This document shows positions 44,277 to 53,730 of a stretch of DNA of 64,000 nucleotides, piece by piece. The stretch is from Dorea sp. 5-2 (GTDB lineage Bacteria > Bacillota > Clostridia > Lachnospirales > Lachnospiraceae): the NCBI RefSeq assembly GCF_000403455.2, contig NZ_KE159719.1, positions 33,157 through 97,156 on the forward strand, in the 5' to 3' direction. The notes beneath the pieces are model-generated. The model did not search any database. It had not been told where the DNA came from and saw only the letters and a program-made list of their open reading frames with translations. The translations under genes were made by a program, and so were the position numbers. The first letter of the stretch is position 1. Every line of letters begins with the position of its first letter.

Positions 44277-47200
44277 ATGGCTGCAAAGTACCAGCTTATT
44301 ACGGAGCTGTACCGCCGCACGGGGATGGCGGTCGCAAAGAACCCGCAGGCTTGGCAGGGCTTTTTATCCTCTGCCTGCCACAATTACAAGTGCCGCTTTG
44401 ACGAGCAGCTCTTGATTTACGCCCAACGCCCCGATGCCACCGCCGTAGCCGAGATTGGCACATGGAACAGGCTCTTTAAGCGTTGGGTGAACAAGGACAG
44501 CAAGGGGATTGCGGTCTTTGACCCGAAAGGGCGCAGGAACACGCTGAAATACTATTTTGACGTTTCCGACACCCATGAGGGCTACTACGGCAGCCGAGCC
44601 GTCCCGATATGGCAGATGGATAAGCGGTATGAGCAGCCCGTCATGGAACGGCTTGCGGACAGGTTCGGCGGCACGGAGGGCGGCGACCTTGCCACGTTTT
44701 TAATTCAGACAGCGGAGAACGCCGTGGAGGACAATTTATCCGATTACCTCTCACAGCTAAAGGGCTGCACGAAAGACAGCTTTTTAGAGGAACTGGACGA
44801 CTATAATATAGAAGTGATTTACAAACGGCTTGCCGCAAACAGCGTCGCCTATATGCTGTTAAGCCGCTGCGGTCTGGATGCGGGAGGATATTTTGAGCGT
44901 GAGGACTTTGCGGAGATTATAAATTTCAACACGCCCCAGACGCTGAACGCCATCGGCATCGCCACAAGCGACATTTCCGAGATGGCGTTGCGGGAAATCT
45001 CTGCGGCAGTACGAAATGTGCAAATCGAAGCTAGAGGTCAGAACCGCACATTTGCAAGGAGTATCACAAGCCAGTATGATAAAGGCAGGAAACAACCCGA
45101 AAGGAGCGAAGATAATGAGCGAAATCACTTATACGAAACAGGCGGACTACCTTATACCCGACCTGACATTACCGACAGAGCCAGAGCTTCCGCTTGGCAG
45201 GTACGCTTTGATGCACAGGGATTATCTGGAAAACCACAAGAGGGTGACGTACCTCAACCTGCTGACAGCAGGCAGGCTGAACGAACACTTACACCAGACC
45301 GAACAGACGGCGTTGCAGCGGCTGGAGCTTCTGACGAAGCAGTTAGCAGCCGAGCAGGGAGTGACGGAGGAACTGAAAGAGAAAGCCCCGATGCAGTGGC
45401 TCGGCATGATGAACAATATCCGCAGCCAAGCGGAGGAAGTGATACTGGAAGAACTGATTTACAATTAGGAAATTCAGAACCAGAGCCGCAATCGGACGGT
45501 GGCAGGCAGGAAGAAGAAACAGTTACGGCACAGACAGCAGAGCCAGAAAAACAGACGGAAAACGAAAAAGGCAGCGTTGCCAATGAGGAAGAAGTTGCCG
45601 CCAATCTCCCGACCGTAGATGAACAGATTGAAATGATTGCTGAAGCAGAGGACGAAAAAGCCTCTGCTTTTGCCGTTTCACAGGAGGATATTGATGCCGT
45701 CCTTGTAAAAGGGAACAGCGTTGCGAACGGGAAATACCGCATTTACCACCAGTTCCAGAAGCAGGAAGATAAAAAGAAGAACATTGATTTTCTGAAAAGG
45801 GAATACGGCACGGGCGGATTTTTTGTTAATTTTTCAGACGGCACGGAGGGGTATGTGTGGTACAGCGGCAAGGGCATCTCCATTGACCGTGACGGTATTT
45901 CCACCGAACACGACCTTGTTTTGAGCTGGTCGAAAGTGGAAAAACGGCTGCGGGAGCTGGTTAAGGATAACCGCTACCTCAATCCCAAAGAGAAAGACCA
46001 TTACGCCGACTATCTGGAAAGCGTGTCTGCCCCGCAGCATGAAATCGACACCCAGAGGAAACTGGCAAGGCAGCGTTTTATTGAGGAAAAAAGGGAGCTG
46101 CCCCCTGCGGACAAGCGGGACACGCTCGCCCTGCGGCTCTCCGACTTCATCCGTGATTTGGACGGCTATGAGAAAGACTTGTTGGGCGTAATTGGATGCA
46201 GGGATTTTGCGGATATGCCCGCCGACCTTATGGAACAGGCATTGCAGCATCCCGACAACGTGCAGGAGATGTTAGACTTCCTCTCCCTTGTGCAGAAAAA
46301 GACGACCAGCGTTTACAGCCGCAGCAATGCGTGGCGTTTTTCGCAGGAGCTTACGGAGCTGTACCCTCTCCGCTACCTCTACCACGAGGGCGACGTGGTG
46401 TATATCGGGGCGGACAAATATGAGGTCACCGCCTTTGATGAGAATGCCGTGTCCCTGCGAAATGCGGAGTTCCCGTTGTTTGGAAAGGAGTTCAGCCGAG
46501 CCGATTTTGAAGAAAAGCTAAAGGAGAACCCTGCAAACGACCATTTAAAAACGGTCATTACCGAGAGCCAGAAAACAGAAACACTTGCCGAGGAAAAGCC
46601 AGACAGCATTACACTTTCTATTGGATTTTCCGAGCATCCCGCCTTTTATGACAAGGAGCTGAACGACCGATTTACGGATTTGAGTTTCGCTCTGGGAAAT
46701 AAGCTGCTCGGCATTCTGGACGAAAAACAGCATCGGGAAAGGGAGGATGAGGAAAACCATGTCGGATGGTATCATAAGACCGATTTTGAAATCCATGCCG
46801 TCATCGGCGGCGAGGAATTTAATTATGAAGGGCGGTTTGACATCGGCGACGGCGAGGGGGATTTAATCGCCCATATCCGAAATTTTTATGAATATTCCCT
46901 CTCCCCCGACTGCCCGTTTATCCCAGAATGGAAACGGCAGGGCGAAGATTACTACCGAGAGAAAATGGGATCCCTGCGTCTGGGGCGTGACGTGTTTATC
47001 CCGTTCTTGGAGCGGAACACCGAGCTGACCCCAGAGGATGAAAAGCGGCTTGGCGATATAATGGCTACCGAGGGGGACTGGTTTCACAGGAGGAAAGAGC
47101 CTGCCGAGGAAGAACTACTAGAACAGGCGAAAGGCTGCATCGACGCATACTGCGATGCGGAGTTTGGCGGCGACGCCGAAGTGGACTATACGGATTTGTC

Positions 47201-50200
47201 CAACGTCAAGATTGCCTTTCGGAATACCGAGGACGGCTTGCACGGGATACAGGCATCCGTCAACCTCTTACAGTACCGCATGGAAACGTATGTGGACGGC
47301 ATTCTTGCAGAATATACGCAGTACAGTGACCTTGCCGACCTTATCCAGAACGCACTTTCCAATCTGTACTACCACGATTTAGTGTCCTTGACGGAGGAAC
47401 AGCTTGAGCCGTTCTATCGGGAGGAAAACAAAAAGGCGGCTGAAAACCCAAGCCCAGACATCATCTCTGATGAAACAGAACAGAAGCCCCATTACACGGT
47501 AGAGCAGACTTCCGATGCTTTTGCTGACCCATTTATCATACGGAATAATGAAGCCCCAGAGGACAGTGCCGACCGATATTACGACGTAGGCGGCATCTAC
47601 CAGACCTTTGAAACCGAGGAAGAAGCACAGGAATACGCCGACACCTTAAACAGTGCGGAGCATATCACGGAGCTATTTGCAGCGAAAGATGCGGAGCGTG
47701 AGGAACAGCAGAAATCAGAGCCTGCCCCGTCTGGGACGGATGAAAAGCAGGATAATTCTGACCTTATCGGCAAAGAGCTTATGATTGACAACCGCCGTTA
47801 TCTTATCGAGAGCGTCGGGAAAATCAGCGGCGATGTTTCCATGCGTGACATCACATTTCAGAACAACATGGGCTTCCCGATAAACCGTGTGGAGAAAGTG
47901 AGCTATGTCCGCAGGCTCTTGGAGCAGGCAGAGAAAGAACCACAGCCCGAAGAAAAATCAGAATCCCCCGCTGAACCGACCACGGAAACCGTGGCGGAAT
48001 ATCCCGCCGTGGAGAACGGGCTTCCTTATGACATTGTGGTGGAGAAGATACGCTTTGACGAGCCAGAGCATGGGCAGACAATAGAAATGCCTATTACGGC
48101 GAAACCGTCCGCCCCTGCCCTCTCCCATGACCGCCGCAACTACCGCATTACTGATGATGCGTTAGGCGTTGGCGGCGCAAAAGAGAAGTTCCGCAACAAC
48201 ATGTCCGCAATAAGGCTTCTCCACGACCTTCAGATAGAAAACCGCCTTGCCACGCCCAAAGAACAGGAAACCCTTGCAAAATATGTTGGGTGGGGCGGTC
48301 TGTCGATGGCGTTTGACGGTAATAATGCGGCTTGGGCAGATGAATATAAGGAATTAAAATCAGCACTCTCCGATGAGGAATACCATGCCGCTATGGAATC
48401 CACGCTGACCGCTTTTTATACGCCGCCTATTGTCATTAAGGCGATGTATGAAGCCCTTGACCGTCTGGGATTTTCACAGGGGAATATTTTAGAGCCGTCC
48501 TGTGGCACGGGCAATTTTTTAGGGTTGTTACCCGACAGCATGGAAAAGTCAAAGCTGCACGGCATTGAGATTGACCCGTTATCGGGCAGGATTGCGAAGC
48601 AGCTCTACCAGAAAGCCAATATCGCCATTGAGGGATTTGAGGAAACAAAGCTCCCAGATAACCACTTTGACGTGGTGCTTGGCAACATCCCGTTCGGGGA
48701 GTTCAAAGTCAACGACAGCCGCTACAACGCCCAGAAGTTCCTAATCCACGACTATTTTATTGCAAAGGCTCTGGATAAGGTGCGGGCAGGCGGCGTTGTG
48801 ATGTTCATCACCTCTAAGGGGACGATGGACAAGGCAAGCCCAGAGGTGCGGAAATATATCGCACAGAGAGCCGAACTTTTAGGTGCTGTCCGCCTGCCAG
48901 ATAACACGTTTCGAGCAAACGCAGGCACGGAGGTCACGAGCGACATCCTTATTTTACAGAAACGTGACCGCATGATAGAGATAGAGCCAGAATGGGTACA
49001 CCTCGACACAGACGGGAACGGTGTCACGATGAACAGCTACTTTGTCCAGCATCCAGAGATGGTGCTTGGCGAGATGAGGATGGAAAGCACAAGGTTCGGC
49101 ATGGACAGCGTTTGCAAAGCCTACCCCGATATGCCGCTTGCGGGGCTTCTCCATGAAGCCATGCAGCGGATAGACGGCGAAATCCCAGAGATTGAAAATG
49201 AGGTTGACCGTATCTCTGACGAACAGGAGAAAGTCATCCCCGCTGACCCGAACGTGCGGAACTTCTCGTTTGCCCTTGTGGGCGGCAAGGTCTACTTCCG
49301 AGAGAATAACGAAATGACCCCCGCTAACGTGTCCATGACGGCGGAGAACCGCATCAAGGGGCTGCTGGAAATCCGTGACTGCGTGAGGAAGCTCATCCAG
49401 TACCAGACCGACGACTGCCCAGAGGAAATGATACAGACCGAGCAGGAAAACCTAAACCGATTATACGATGCCTTTAAAAAAAAGTACGGCTTAATCAACA
49501 GCAGGGGGAACTACCTCGCTTTTGCAGCAGACGAAAGCTACTTCCTTTTATGCTCCCTTGAAGTGCTTGACGACGAGGGGAAATTCAAACGCAAGGCTGA
49601 TATGTTCACGAAACGGACGATAAAGCCCCACCGAGAAGTGACCTTTGTGGAAACCGCCAGCGAAGCCCTCGCCCTCTCCATCGGGGAGAAAGCCCATGTC
49701 GATTTATCTTATATGGCACGGCTCACCTGCAGGTCGGAGGAAGAAATCATTAAGGAATTGCAGGGAGTTATTTATAAAGTCCCGTCTTGTGAGCCTGCAA
49801 GGTATGTGACCGCAGATGAATATTTGTCGGGCAACGTGCGGGAGAAACTGAAAGTCGCAGAGATAGCGGCAAAGTCAGACCCAGAGCTTGCAGTCAACGT
49901 GGCGGCTCTGGAAAAGGTCATCCCGAAGGATTTGCCCGCAAGCGAAATCTCCGTCCGTCTGGGTACGACGTGGATACCGCAGGAGGATATACAGCAATTC
50001 ATGGTGGAGCTTTTAACGCCGTCAAGCTATGCGGCGGGCAGATTGAAAGTACGCTACACGGCATATAACGGCGACTGGTTCATTGAGAATAAGAGTTCCG
50101 ACATTGGGAATGTCAAGGCGGACAGCACTTACGGCACGAAGCGGGCGAGCGCATACCGCATCATGGAGGACACCTTGAATCTCCGTGACACCCGCATCTT

Positions 50201-52907
50201 TGACTATGTTTATGACGAACACAACAATAAAAAAGCGGTGCTGAACCATAAGGAAACCACGGCGGCGCAGGCAAAGCAGGAGGTGATAAAGCAGGCGTTT
50301 GGGGACTGGATTTGGAAAGACCCAGAACGGAGGAACAGGCTTGTACGCTACTACAATGACACATTTAACTCTATCCGACCCCGTGAATATGACGGAAGCC
50401 ATATCACATTTGGCGGCATCAGCCCAGAAATCCAGCTAAGACCGCATCAAGTGAATGCCATCGCCCATATCCTCTACGGCGGCAACACGCTCCTTGCACA
50501 CAAAGTAGGGGCAGGCAAGACTTTTGAGATGGTCGCCGCCGCACAGGAAAGCAAGCGGCTCGGCTTATGCCAGAAATCCATGTTTGTCGTGCCGAACCAC
50601 CTTGTCGGGCAGTGGGCGTCGGAGTATTTAAGGCTCTATCCATCTGCCAACATCCTTGTCACGACCAAGCGGGATTTTGAAACGGGAAACCGCAAGAAGT
50701 TCTGCGGCAGGATTGCGACGGGGGCGTATGATGCGGTGATTATCGGGCATAGCCAATTCGAGAAAATCCCCATCAGCGAGGAACGCCAGAGGGAACAGCT
50801 CATGCGCCAGCTTGACGATATTGAGCGTGGCATTGACGACGTGCAGGCATCCCACGGGGAACAGTTCACGGTCAAGCAGCTCATGAAAACGAGGAAAGCG
50901 ATTAAGGCGAAGCTCGATAAATTAAACGACACCAAACGGAAAGACAGCGTGATAAACTTCGAGGAATTGGGCATAGACAGGCTCTTTATAGATGAGAGTC
51001 ATTTTTATAAGAACCTCTATTTATTTACCAAGATGCGGAACGTGGGCGGCATCGCCCAGACCGAAGCCCAGAAGTCAAGCGACTTGTTTATGAAGTGCCG
51101 CTATCTGGACGAAATCACGGGAAACCGTGGCGTAGTATTCGCAACGGGAACGCCTATAAGTAACTCGATGGTCGAGATGTACTCCGTGCAGAGGTACTTG
51201 CAGTATGACACCCTCGCAAGGAATGGGTTGCAGCATTTTGACAGTTGGGCTTCCACGTTCGGCGAAACGGTCACGGCTCTGGAACTCGCCCCAGAGGGGA
51301 CGAATTACCGAGCCAAGACGAGGTTTGCGAAGTTCTACAACCTGCCAGAGCTTATGCAGATGTTCCGTGAGGTTGCGGACATCCAGACCGCCGATATGTT
51401 AAAGCTGCCCGTTCCAAAGGTCAATTACCACAATGTCAAGACAAAGCCGAGCCAAATCCAGACGGAAATGGTGGCGGGGCTTGCGAAGCGGGCAGAGAAA
51501 ATCCGAGCCAAACTGGTAAAGCCACAAACAGATAATATGCTCAAAGTGACAAACGACGGGCGGCAGCTTGCCCTAGACCAGAGATTGATTGACCCGATGC
51601 TGCCAGACGACCCGAACAGCAAAGTCAACGCCTGCGTGGAAAATATGTACCGCATCTGGGAGGGACACGCCGACACAAAGGCGGCACAGCTCTTGTTCTG
51701 CGACCTCAGCACACCGAAAAACGACGGTATGTTCAACGTCTACGATGACATGAGGGAAAAATTGATACGGCGTGGCATCCCTGCGGAGCAGGTGCGTTTC
51801 ATCCATGAAGCGAATACTGACGCACAGAAAAAGGAGCTGTTCGCAAAGGTGAGGAGCGGCGAGGTGCGTATATTGTTCGGCTCTACCCAGAAGATGGGCG
51901 CAGGTACAAACGTGCAGGACAGATTGATTGCCATTCATAACCTCGACTGCCCGTGGAAGCCGTCGTGCTTGGAACAGCGTCAAGGTCGTCTGGAAAGGCA
52001 GGGCAATATGTTTCCAGAGGTGGAAGTCTACCGCTATGTGACGGAGCAGACATTTGATGCGTACCTCTATCAGCTCGTGGAGGGAAAGCAGAAATTCATC
52101 TCCCAGATAATGACGAGCAAAAGCCCCGTGCGTTCTGCCGAGGACGTGGATGAAGTCGCCCTCTCTTTTGCGGAGGTGAAAATGCTTGCCACGGGCGACG
52201 AGCGTTTCAAGGAAAAAATGGACTTGGATATGCAGGTGGCGAAGCTGAAAGTCTTGAAGCAGAGCTACCTTTCCGAGCATTACGACCTTGAGGACAGGAT
52301 ACTGAAGCACTACCCGCAGGAGATTAAGGAGTATGAGGAACGCATTGTAGGTTACGAAAACGATGCCAAGATTGCAAGCCAGCATATGCCGCAGGGCGAG
52401 GACAAGTTCTGCCCGATGACTTTAAACGGCGTGACCTACAAAGAAAAAGCGGACGCAGGCGGGATGCTGCTTGCCATCTGCAAGGAAAACCCGCTGTCAC
52501 AGCCGATACAAATCGGTAGCTACCGTGGCTTTCAGATGGAGGTTTTCTATGATACCGTCAATGCACACTATTGTCTGAACCTTTGCGGAATGAGAAAATA
52601 TAAGGTGGATTTAGGAACGGATGCCCTCGGCAATTTAACGAGAATTGAGAATGAGATTGCCAAAATTCCTGCAAGATTGGAAGCCGCCAAGACGAGAAAG
52701 GAGGAAACCATTGCACAGCTTGAAACCGCAAAAGAGGAAGTGAAGAAGCCGTTTGCTTTTGAAAACGAGCTGAAAGAAAAGACGGAACGGCTGAACGCCC
52801 TCAATATCGAATTGAATCTGAATGAAAAAGATAAGTCTGTTATTGACGATGAGCCAGAGCAAAATGACGGGCAGCCAGAGAAAAAATGCACGGACAGGGA
52901 GCGTTAA
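44277..52907 (+). CDS. Giant ICE methylase-helicase polyprotein
   Basis: 2,876 residues. Residues 1-100 resemble an ArdC-like ssDNA-binding domain (NPQAWQGFLSSACHNYK, FDEQLLIYAQRPDA). Residues ~280-430 are a disordered linker that hides a nested tnpV gene. Several accessory domains follow. At about 1,400-1,500 is an N6-adenine methylase: EPSCGTGNFLG and LGNIPFGEF (NPPF-like). At about 2,075-2,570 is an SNF2-type helicase: HKVGAGKTFEM (Walker A), LFIDESHFYKN (DEAH box), ATGTPISNSM, and QRQGRLERQGN (motif VI). It is typical of Tn1549-like elements and may protect or remodel the transferred DNA. ATG at 44277 has ribosome site AAGGAGGTGTAAGCC. Confidence 0.9.
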   Translation: MAAKYQLITELYRRTGMAVAKNPQAWQGFLSSACHNYKCRFDEQLLIYAQRPDATAVAEIGTWNRLFKRWVNKDSKGIAVFDPKGRRNTLKYYFDVSDTHEGYYGSRAVPIWQMDKRYEQPVMERLADRFGGTEGGDLATFLIQTAENAVEDNLSDYLSQLKGCTKDSFLEELDDYNIEVIYKRLAANSVAYMLLSRCGLDAGGYFEREDFAEIINFNTPQTLNAIGIATSDISEMALREISAAVRNVQIEARGQNRTFARSITSQYDKGRKQPERSEDNERNHLYETGGLPYTRPDITDRARASAWQVRFDAQGLSGKPQEGDVPQPADSRQAERTLTPDRTDGVAAAGASDEAVSSRAGSDGGTERESPDAVARHDEQYPQPSGGSDTGRTDLQLGNSEPEPQSDGGRQEEETVTAQTAEPEKQTENEKGSVANEEEVAANLPTVDEQIEMIAEAEDEKASAFAVSQEDIDAVLVKGNSVANGKYRIYHQFQKQEDKKKNIDFLKREYGTGGFFVNFSDGTEGYVWYSGKGISIDRDGISTEHDLVLSWSKVEKRLRELVKDNRYLNPKEKDHYADYLESVSAPQHEIDTQRKLARQRFIEEKRELPPADKRDTLALRLSDFIRDLDGYEKDLLGVIGCRDFADMPADLMEQALQHPDNVQEMLDFLSLVQKKTTSVYSRSNAWRFSQELTELYPLRYLYHEGDVVYIGADKYEVTAFDENAVSLRNAEFPLFGKEFSRADFEEKLKENPANDHLKTVITESQKTETLAEEKPDSITLSIGFSEHPAFYDKELNDRFTDLSFALGNKLLGILDEKQHREREDEENHVGWYHKTDFEIHAVIGGEEFNYEGRFDIGDGEGDLIAHIRNFYEYSLSPDCPFIPEWKRQGEDYYREKMGSLRLGRDVFIPFLERNTELTPEDEKRLGDIMATEGDWFHRRKEPAEEELLEQAKGCIDAYCDAEFGGDAEVDYTDLSNVKIAFRNTEDGLHGIQASVNLLQYRMETYVDGILAEYTQYSDLADLIQNALSNLYYHDLVSLTEEQLEPFYREENKKAAENPSPDIISDETEQKPHYTVEQTSDAFADPFIIRNNEAPEDSADRYYDVGGIYQTFETEEEAQEYADTLNSAEHITELFAAKDAEREEQQKSEPAPSGTDEKQDNSDLIGKELMIDNRRYLIESVGKISGDVSMRDITFQNNMGFPINRVEKVSYVRRLLEQAEKEPQPEEKSESPAEPTTETVAEYPAVENGLPYDIVVEKIRFDEPEHGQTIEMPITAKPSAPALSHDRRNYRITDDALGVGGAKEKFRNNMSAIRLLHDLQIENRLATPKEQETLAKYVGWGGLSMAFDGNNAAWADEYKELKSALSDEEYHAAMESTLTAFYTPPIVIKAMYEALDRLGFSQGNILEPSCGTGNFLGLLPDSMEKSKLHGIEIDPLSGRIAKQLYQKANIAIEGFEETKLPDNHFDVVLGNIPFGEFKVNDSRYNAQKFLIHDYFIAKALDKVRAGGVVMFITSKGTMDKASPEVRKYIAQRAELLGAVRLPDNTFRANAGTEVTSDILILQKRDRMIEIEPEWVHLDTDGNGVTMNSYFVQHPEMVLGEMRMESTRFGMDSVCKAYPDMPLAGLLHEAMQRIDGEIPEIENEVDRISDEQEKVIPADPNVRNFSFALVGGKVYFRENNEMTPANVSMTAENRIKGLLEIRDCVRKLIQYQTDDCPEEMIQTEQENLNRLYDAFKKKYGLINSRGNYLAFAADESYFLLCSLEVLDDEGKFKRKADMFTKRTIKPHREVTFVETASEALALSIGEKAHVDLSYMARLTCRSEEEIIKELQGVIYKVPSCEPARYVTADEYLSGNVREKLKVAEIAAKSDPELAVNVAALEKVIPKDLPASEISVRLGTTWIPQEDIQQFMVELLTPSSYAAGRLKVRYTAYNGDWFIENKSSDIGNVKADSTYGTKRASAYRIMEDTLNLRDTRIFDYVYDEHNNKKAVLNHKETTAAQAKQEVIKQAFGDWIWKDPERRNRLVRYYNDTFNSIRPREYDGSHITFGGISPEIQLRPHQVNAIAHILYGGNTLLAHKVGAGKTFEMVAAAQESKRLGLCQKSMFVVPNHLVGQWASEYLRLYPSANILVTTKRDFETGNRKKFCGRIATGAYDAVIIGHSQFEKIPISEERQREQLMRQLDDIERGIDDVQASHGEQFTVKQLMKTRKAIKAKLDKLNDTKRKDSVINFEELGIDRLFIDESHFYKNLYLFTKMRNVGGIAQTEAQKSSDLFMKCRYLDEITGNRGVVFATGTPISNSMVEMYSVQRYLQYDTLARNGLQHFDSWASTFGETVTALELAPEGTNYRAKTRFAKFYNLPELMQMFREVADIQTADMLKLPVPKVNYHNVKTKPSQIQTEMVAGLAKRAEKIRAKLVKPQTDNMLKVTNDGRQLALDQRLIDPMLPDDPNSKVNACVENMYRIWEGHADTKAAQLLFCDLSTPKNDGMFNVYDDMREKLIRRGIPAEQVRFIHEANTDAQKKELFAKVRSGEVRILFGSTQKMGAGTNVQDRLIAIHNLDCPWKPSCLEQRQGRLERQGNMFPEVEVYRYVTEQTFDAYLYQLVEGKQKFISQIMTSKSPVRSAEDVDEVALSFAEVKMLATGDERFKEKMDLDMQVAKLKVLKQSYLSEHYDLEDRILKHYPQEIKEYEERIVGYENDAKIASQHMPQGEDKFCPMTLNGVTYKEKADAGGMLLAICKENPLSQPIQIGSYRGFQMEVFYDTVNAHYCLNLCGMRKYKVDLGTDALGNLTRIENEIAKIPARLEAAKTRKEETIAQLETAKEEVKKPFAFENELKEKTERLNALNIELNLNEKDKSVIDDEPEQNDGQPEKKCTDRER
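45115..45468 (+). CDS. tnpV: TnpV-like protein nested in the helicase gene (+1 frame)
   Basis: 117 residues read in another frame wholly inside the giant helicase gene. The protein has the full TnpV layout: YLIPDLTLPTEPELPLGRYA, then RVTYLNLLTAGRLNEHLHQT and a C-terminal MNNIRSQAEEVILEELIYN. The same conserved blocks appear in the relic at 7268-7953. It has its own ribosome site AAGGAG at 45101-45106, 8 bases from ATG. The helicase frame over the same bases reads as a Pro/Ser/Asp-rich linker. Dual coding is therefore likely. Function of TnpV is unknown. Confidence 0.75.
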   Translation: MSEITYTKQADYLIPDLTLPTEPELPLGRYALMHRDYLENHKRVTYLNLLTAGRLNEHLHQTEQTALQRLELLTKQLAAEQGVTEELKEKAPMQWLGMMNNIRSQAEEVILEELIYN

Positions 52908-52923
52908 AATCCAGTTTGCACAT

Positions 52924-52952
52924 TTGTACTGCTGATTTTGGGGTATTATAAT
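52924..52952 (+). promoter_or_regulatory. Promoter downstream of the giant helicase gene
   Basis: -35 TTGTAC (52924-52929) and a perfect -10 TATAAT (52947-52952) with a 17-base spacer, 35 bases before the next start. It would start a new transcript for the genes after the helicase. Confidence 0.6.
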
Positions 52953-52986
52953 AAGGACGATTAGAAAAAATCGGAGGTGAGGAAGA

Positions 52987-53316
52987 ATGTCTGATGCGTT
53001 CAGATTTGAAACTTTTGTAGATGTTCATGACAATGTTTTTAATGAATATCTCGGCTCTGTCGTGGCAAAGCTGTCCAGAGAAAACGAGGAATACCGTGCC
53101 GTGAGAGCCGAAATTGAGGGCTTGTATGAAAAGTATCCGAAAGTCTTAGGCGTGTTTGACACGGAAACAGCGGAGGAACTGACCGAGGAAGAATGTGCGG
53201 CGTTGATTGAAGTAATGGAGCTTAGAAACAAACTTACGGACATGGAGATGCAGTCGGTCTACTTCCGTGGCTGCTATGACAGCGTGGGGTATCTGAAAAA
53301 GGCAGGGATTTTATAA
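52987..53316 (+). CDS. Conserved ICE hypothetical protein
   Basis: 109 residues, all helical. A coiled region (VVAKLSRENEEYRAVRAEIE) and the ending EMQSVYFRGCYDSVGYLKKA are common in small ICE and phage proteins of Clostridia. No catalytic motif. ATG has ribosome site CGGAGGTGAGGAAGA. It is the last gene before the cargo insert. Confidence 0.65.
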   Translation: MSDAFRFETFVDVHDNVFNEYLGSVVAKLSRENEEYRAVRAEIEGLYEKYPKVLGVFDTETAEELTEEECAALIEVMELRNKLTDMEMQSVYFRGCYDSVGYLKKAGIL

Positions 53317-53363
53317 CGGACTGACCAAGGGAAAGGCGGTGTCGGCGTGAGTGCAGATGCCGT

Positions 53364-53379
53364 CTTTTTACATAGCCGA
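53364..53379 (+). repeat. 16-bp direct repeat, left copy (cargo boundary)
   Basis: CTTTTTACATAGCCGA, identical to 54608-54623. The two copies flank the AT-rich HEPN cargo. The base after each copy differs (A here, G there), so the match is exactly 16 bases. Confidence 0.75.
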
Positions 53380-53434
53380 AACAGACAAGAAATCCTATAA
53401 CCCGATTTTTTTCATTGATAATCGTAAAAAAGTA

Positions 53435-53563
53435 TTGACAAGCTTCTGCAAAAGGTTTAGTCTGGATAAAAATACCAGAGAGAACACATTCTAAAAACAC
53501 TAAAGATAAAGCACGAAAAACATGTGCATATATTTATTGATAAGTGTTGGAATGTGTTTTTTT
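53435..53563 (+). ncRNA. Candidate structured RNA upstream of the HEPN gene
   Basis: A perfect -35 TTGACA (53435-53440) with a 17-base spacer to a weak -10 TAGTCT could start a transcript near 53470. Downstream, AACACATTC-taaa-AACAC (53483-53500) pairs with GTGTT-g-GAATGTGTT (53544-53558), enclosing a GCAC/GTGC hairpin, and is followed by seven T. This forms a short RNA with an intrinsic terminator, or a leader attenuator. Called from sequence only. Confidence 0.4.
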
Positions 53564-53730
53564 ATTGATTAGTTTAGGAGGTTCAATAAAATGATTAGAT
53601 GAAAATTCCCAGAGGCTTTATGGATAAAAACAGAGTGAAATTGCTAAAGAGGTCATCGAAGTGATTTGGTTTTTGTATATTGCTTAGAGGTTGAATAACA
53701 ACGAAATTTATAAAAAATGTGAGGTGCAAT
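53564..53730 (+). other. Degenerate stretch between the RNA and the HEPN gene
   Basis: A ribosome site AGGAGG near 53578 leads to ATG at 53591, which stops after three codons. The following bases read in shifted frames as short helical peptides (KFPEALWIKTE, then SEIAKEVIEVIWFLYIA). This looks like a decayed small gene, perhaps once a DNA-binding partner of the HEPN protein. No intact gene seen. Confidence 0.35.

Noticed and set aside
51573..52385. 270-codon antisense frame in the helicase gene
   Set aside because: Overlaps the conserved helicase motifs and has no homology-like features or ribosome site.
49500..52907. Helicase region considered as phage-derived defence (DISARM/BREX-like) methylase-helicase
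   Set aside because: The single giant polyprotein, its ArdC-like start and its place between ICE accessory genes fit the standard Tn1549-like helicase; no other defence subunits are adjacent.
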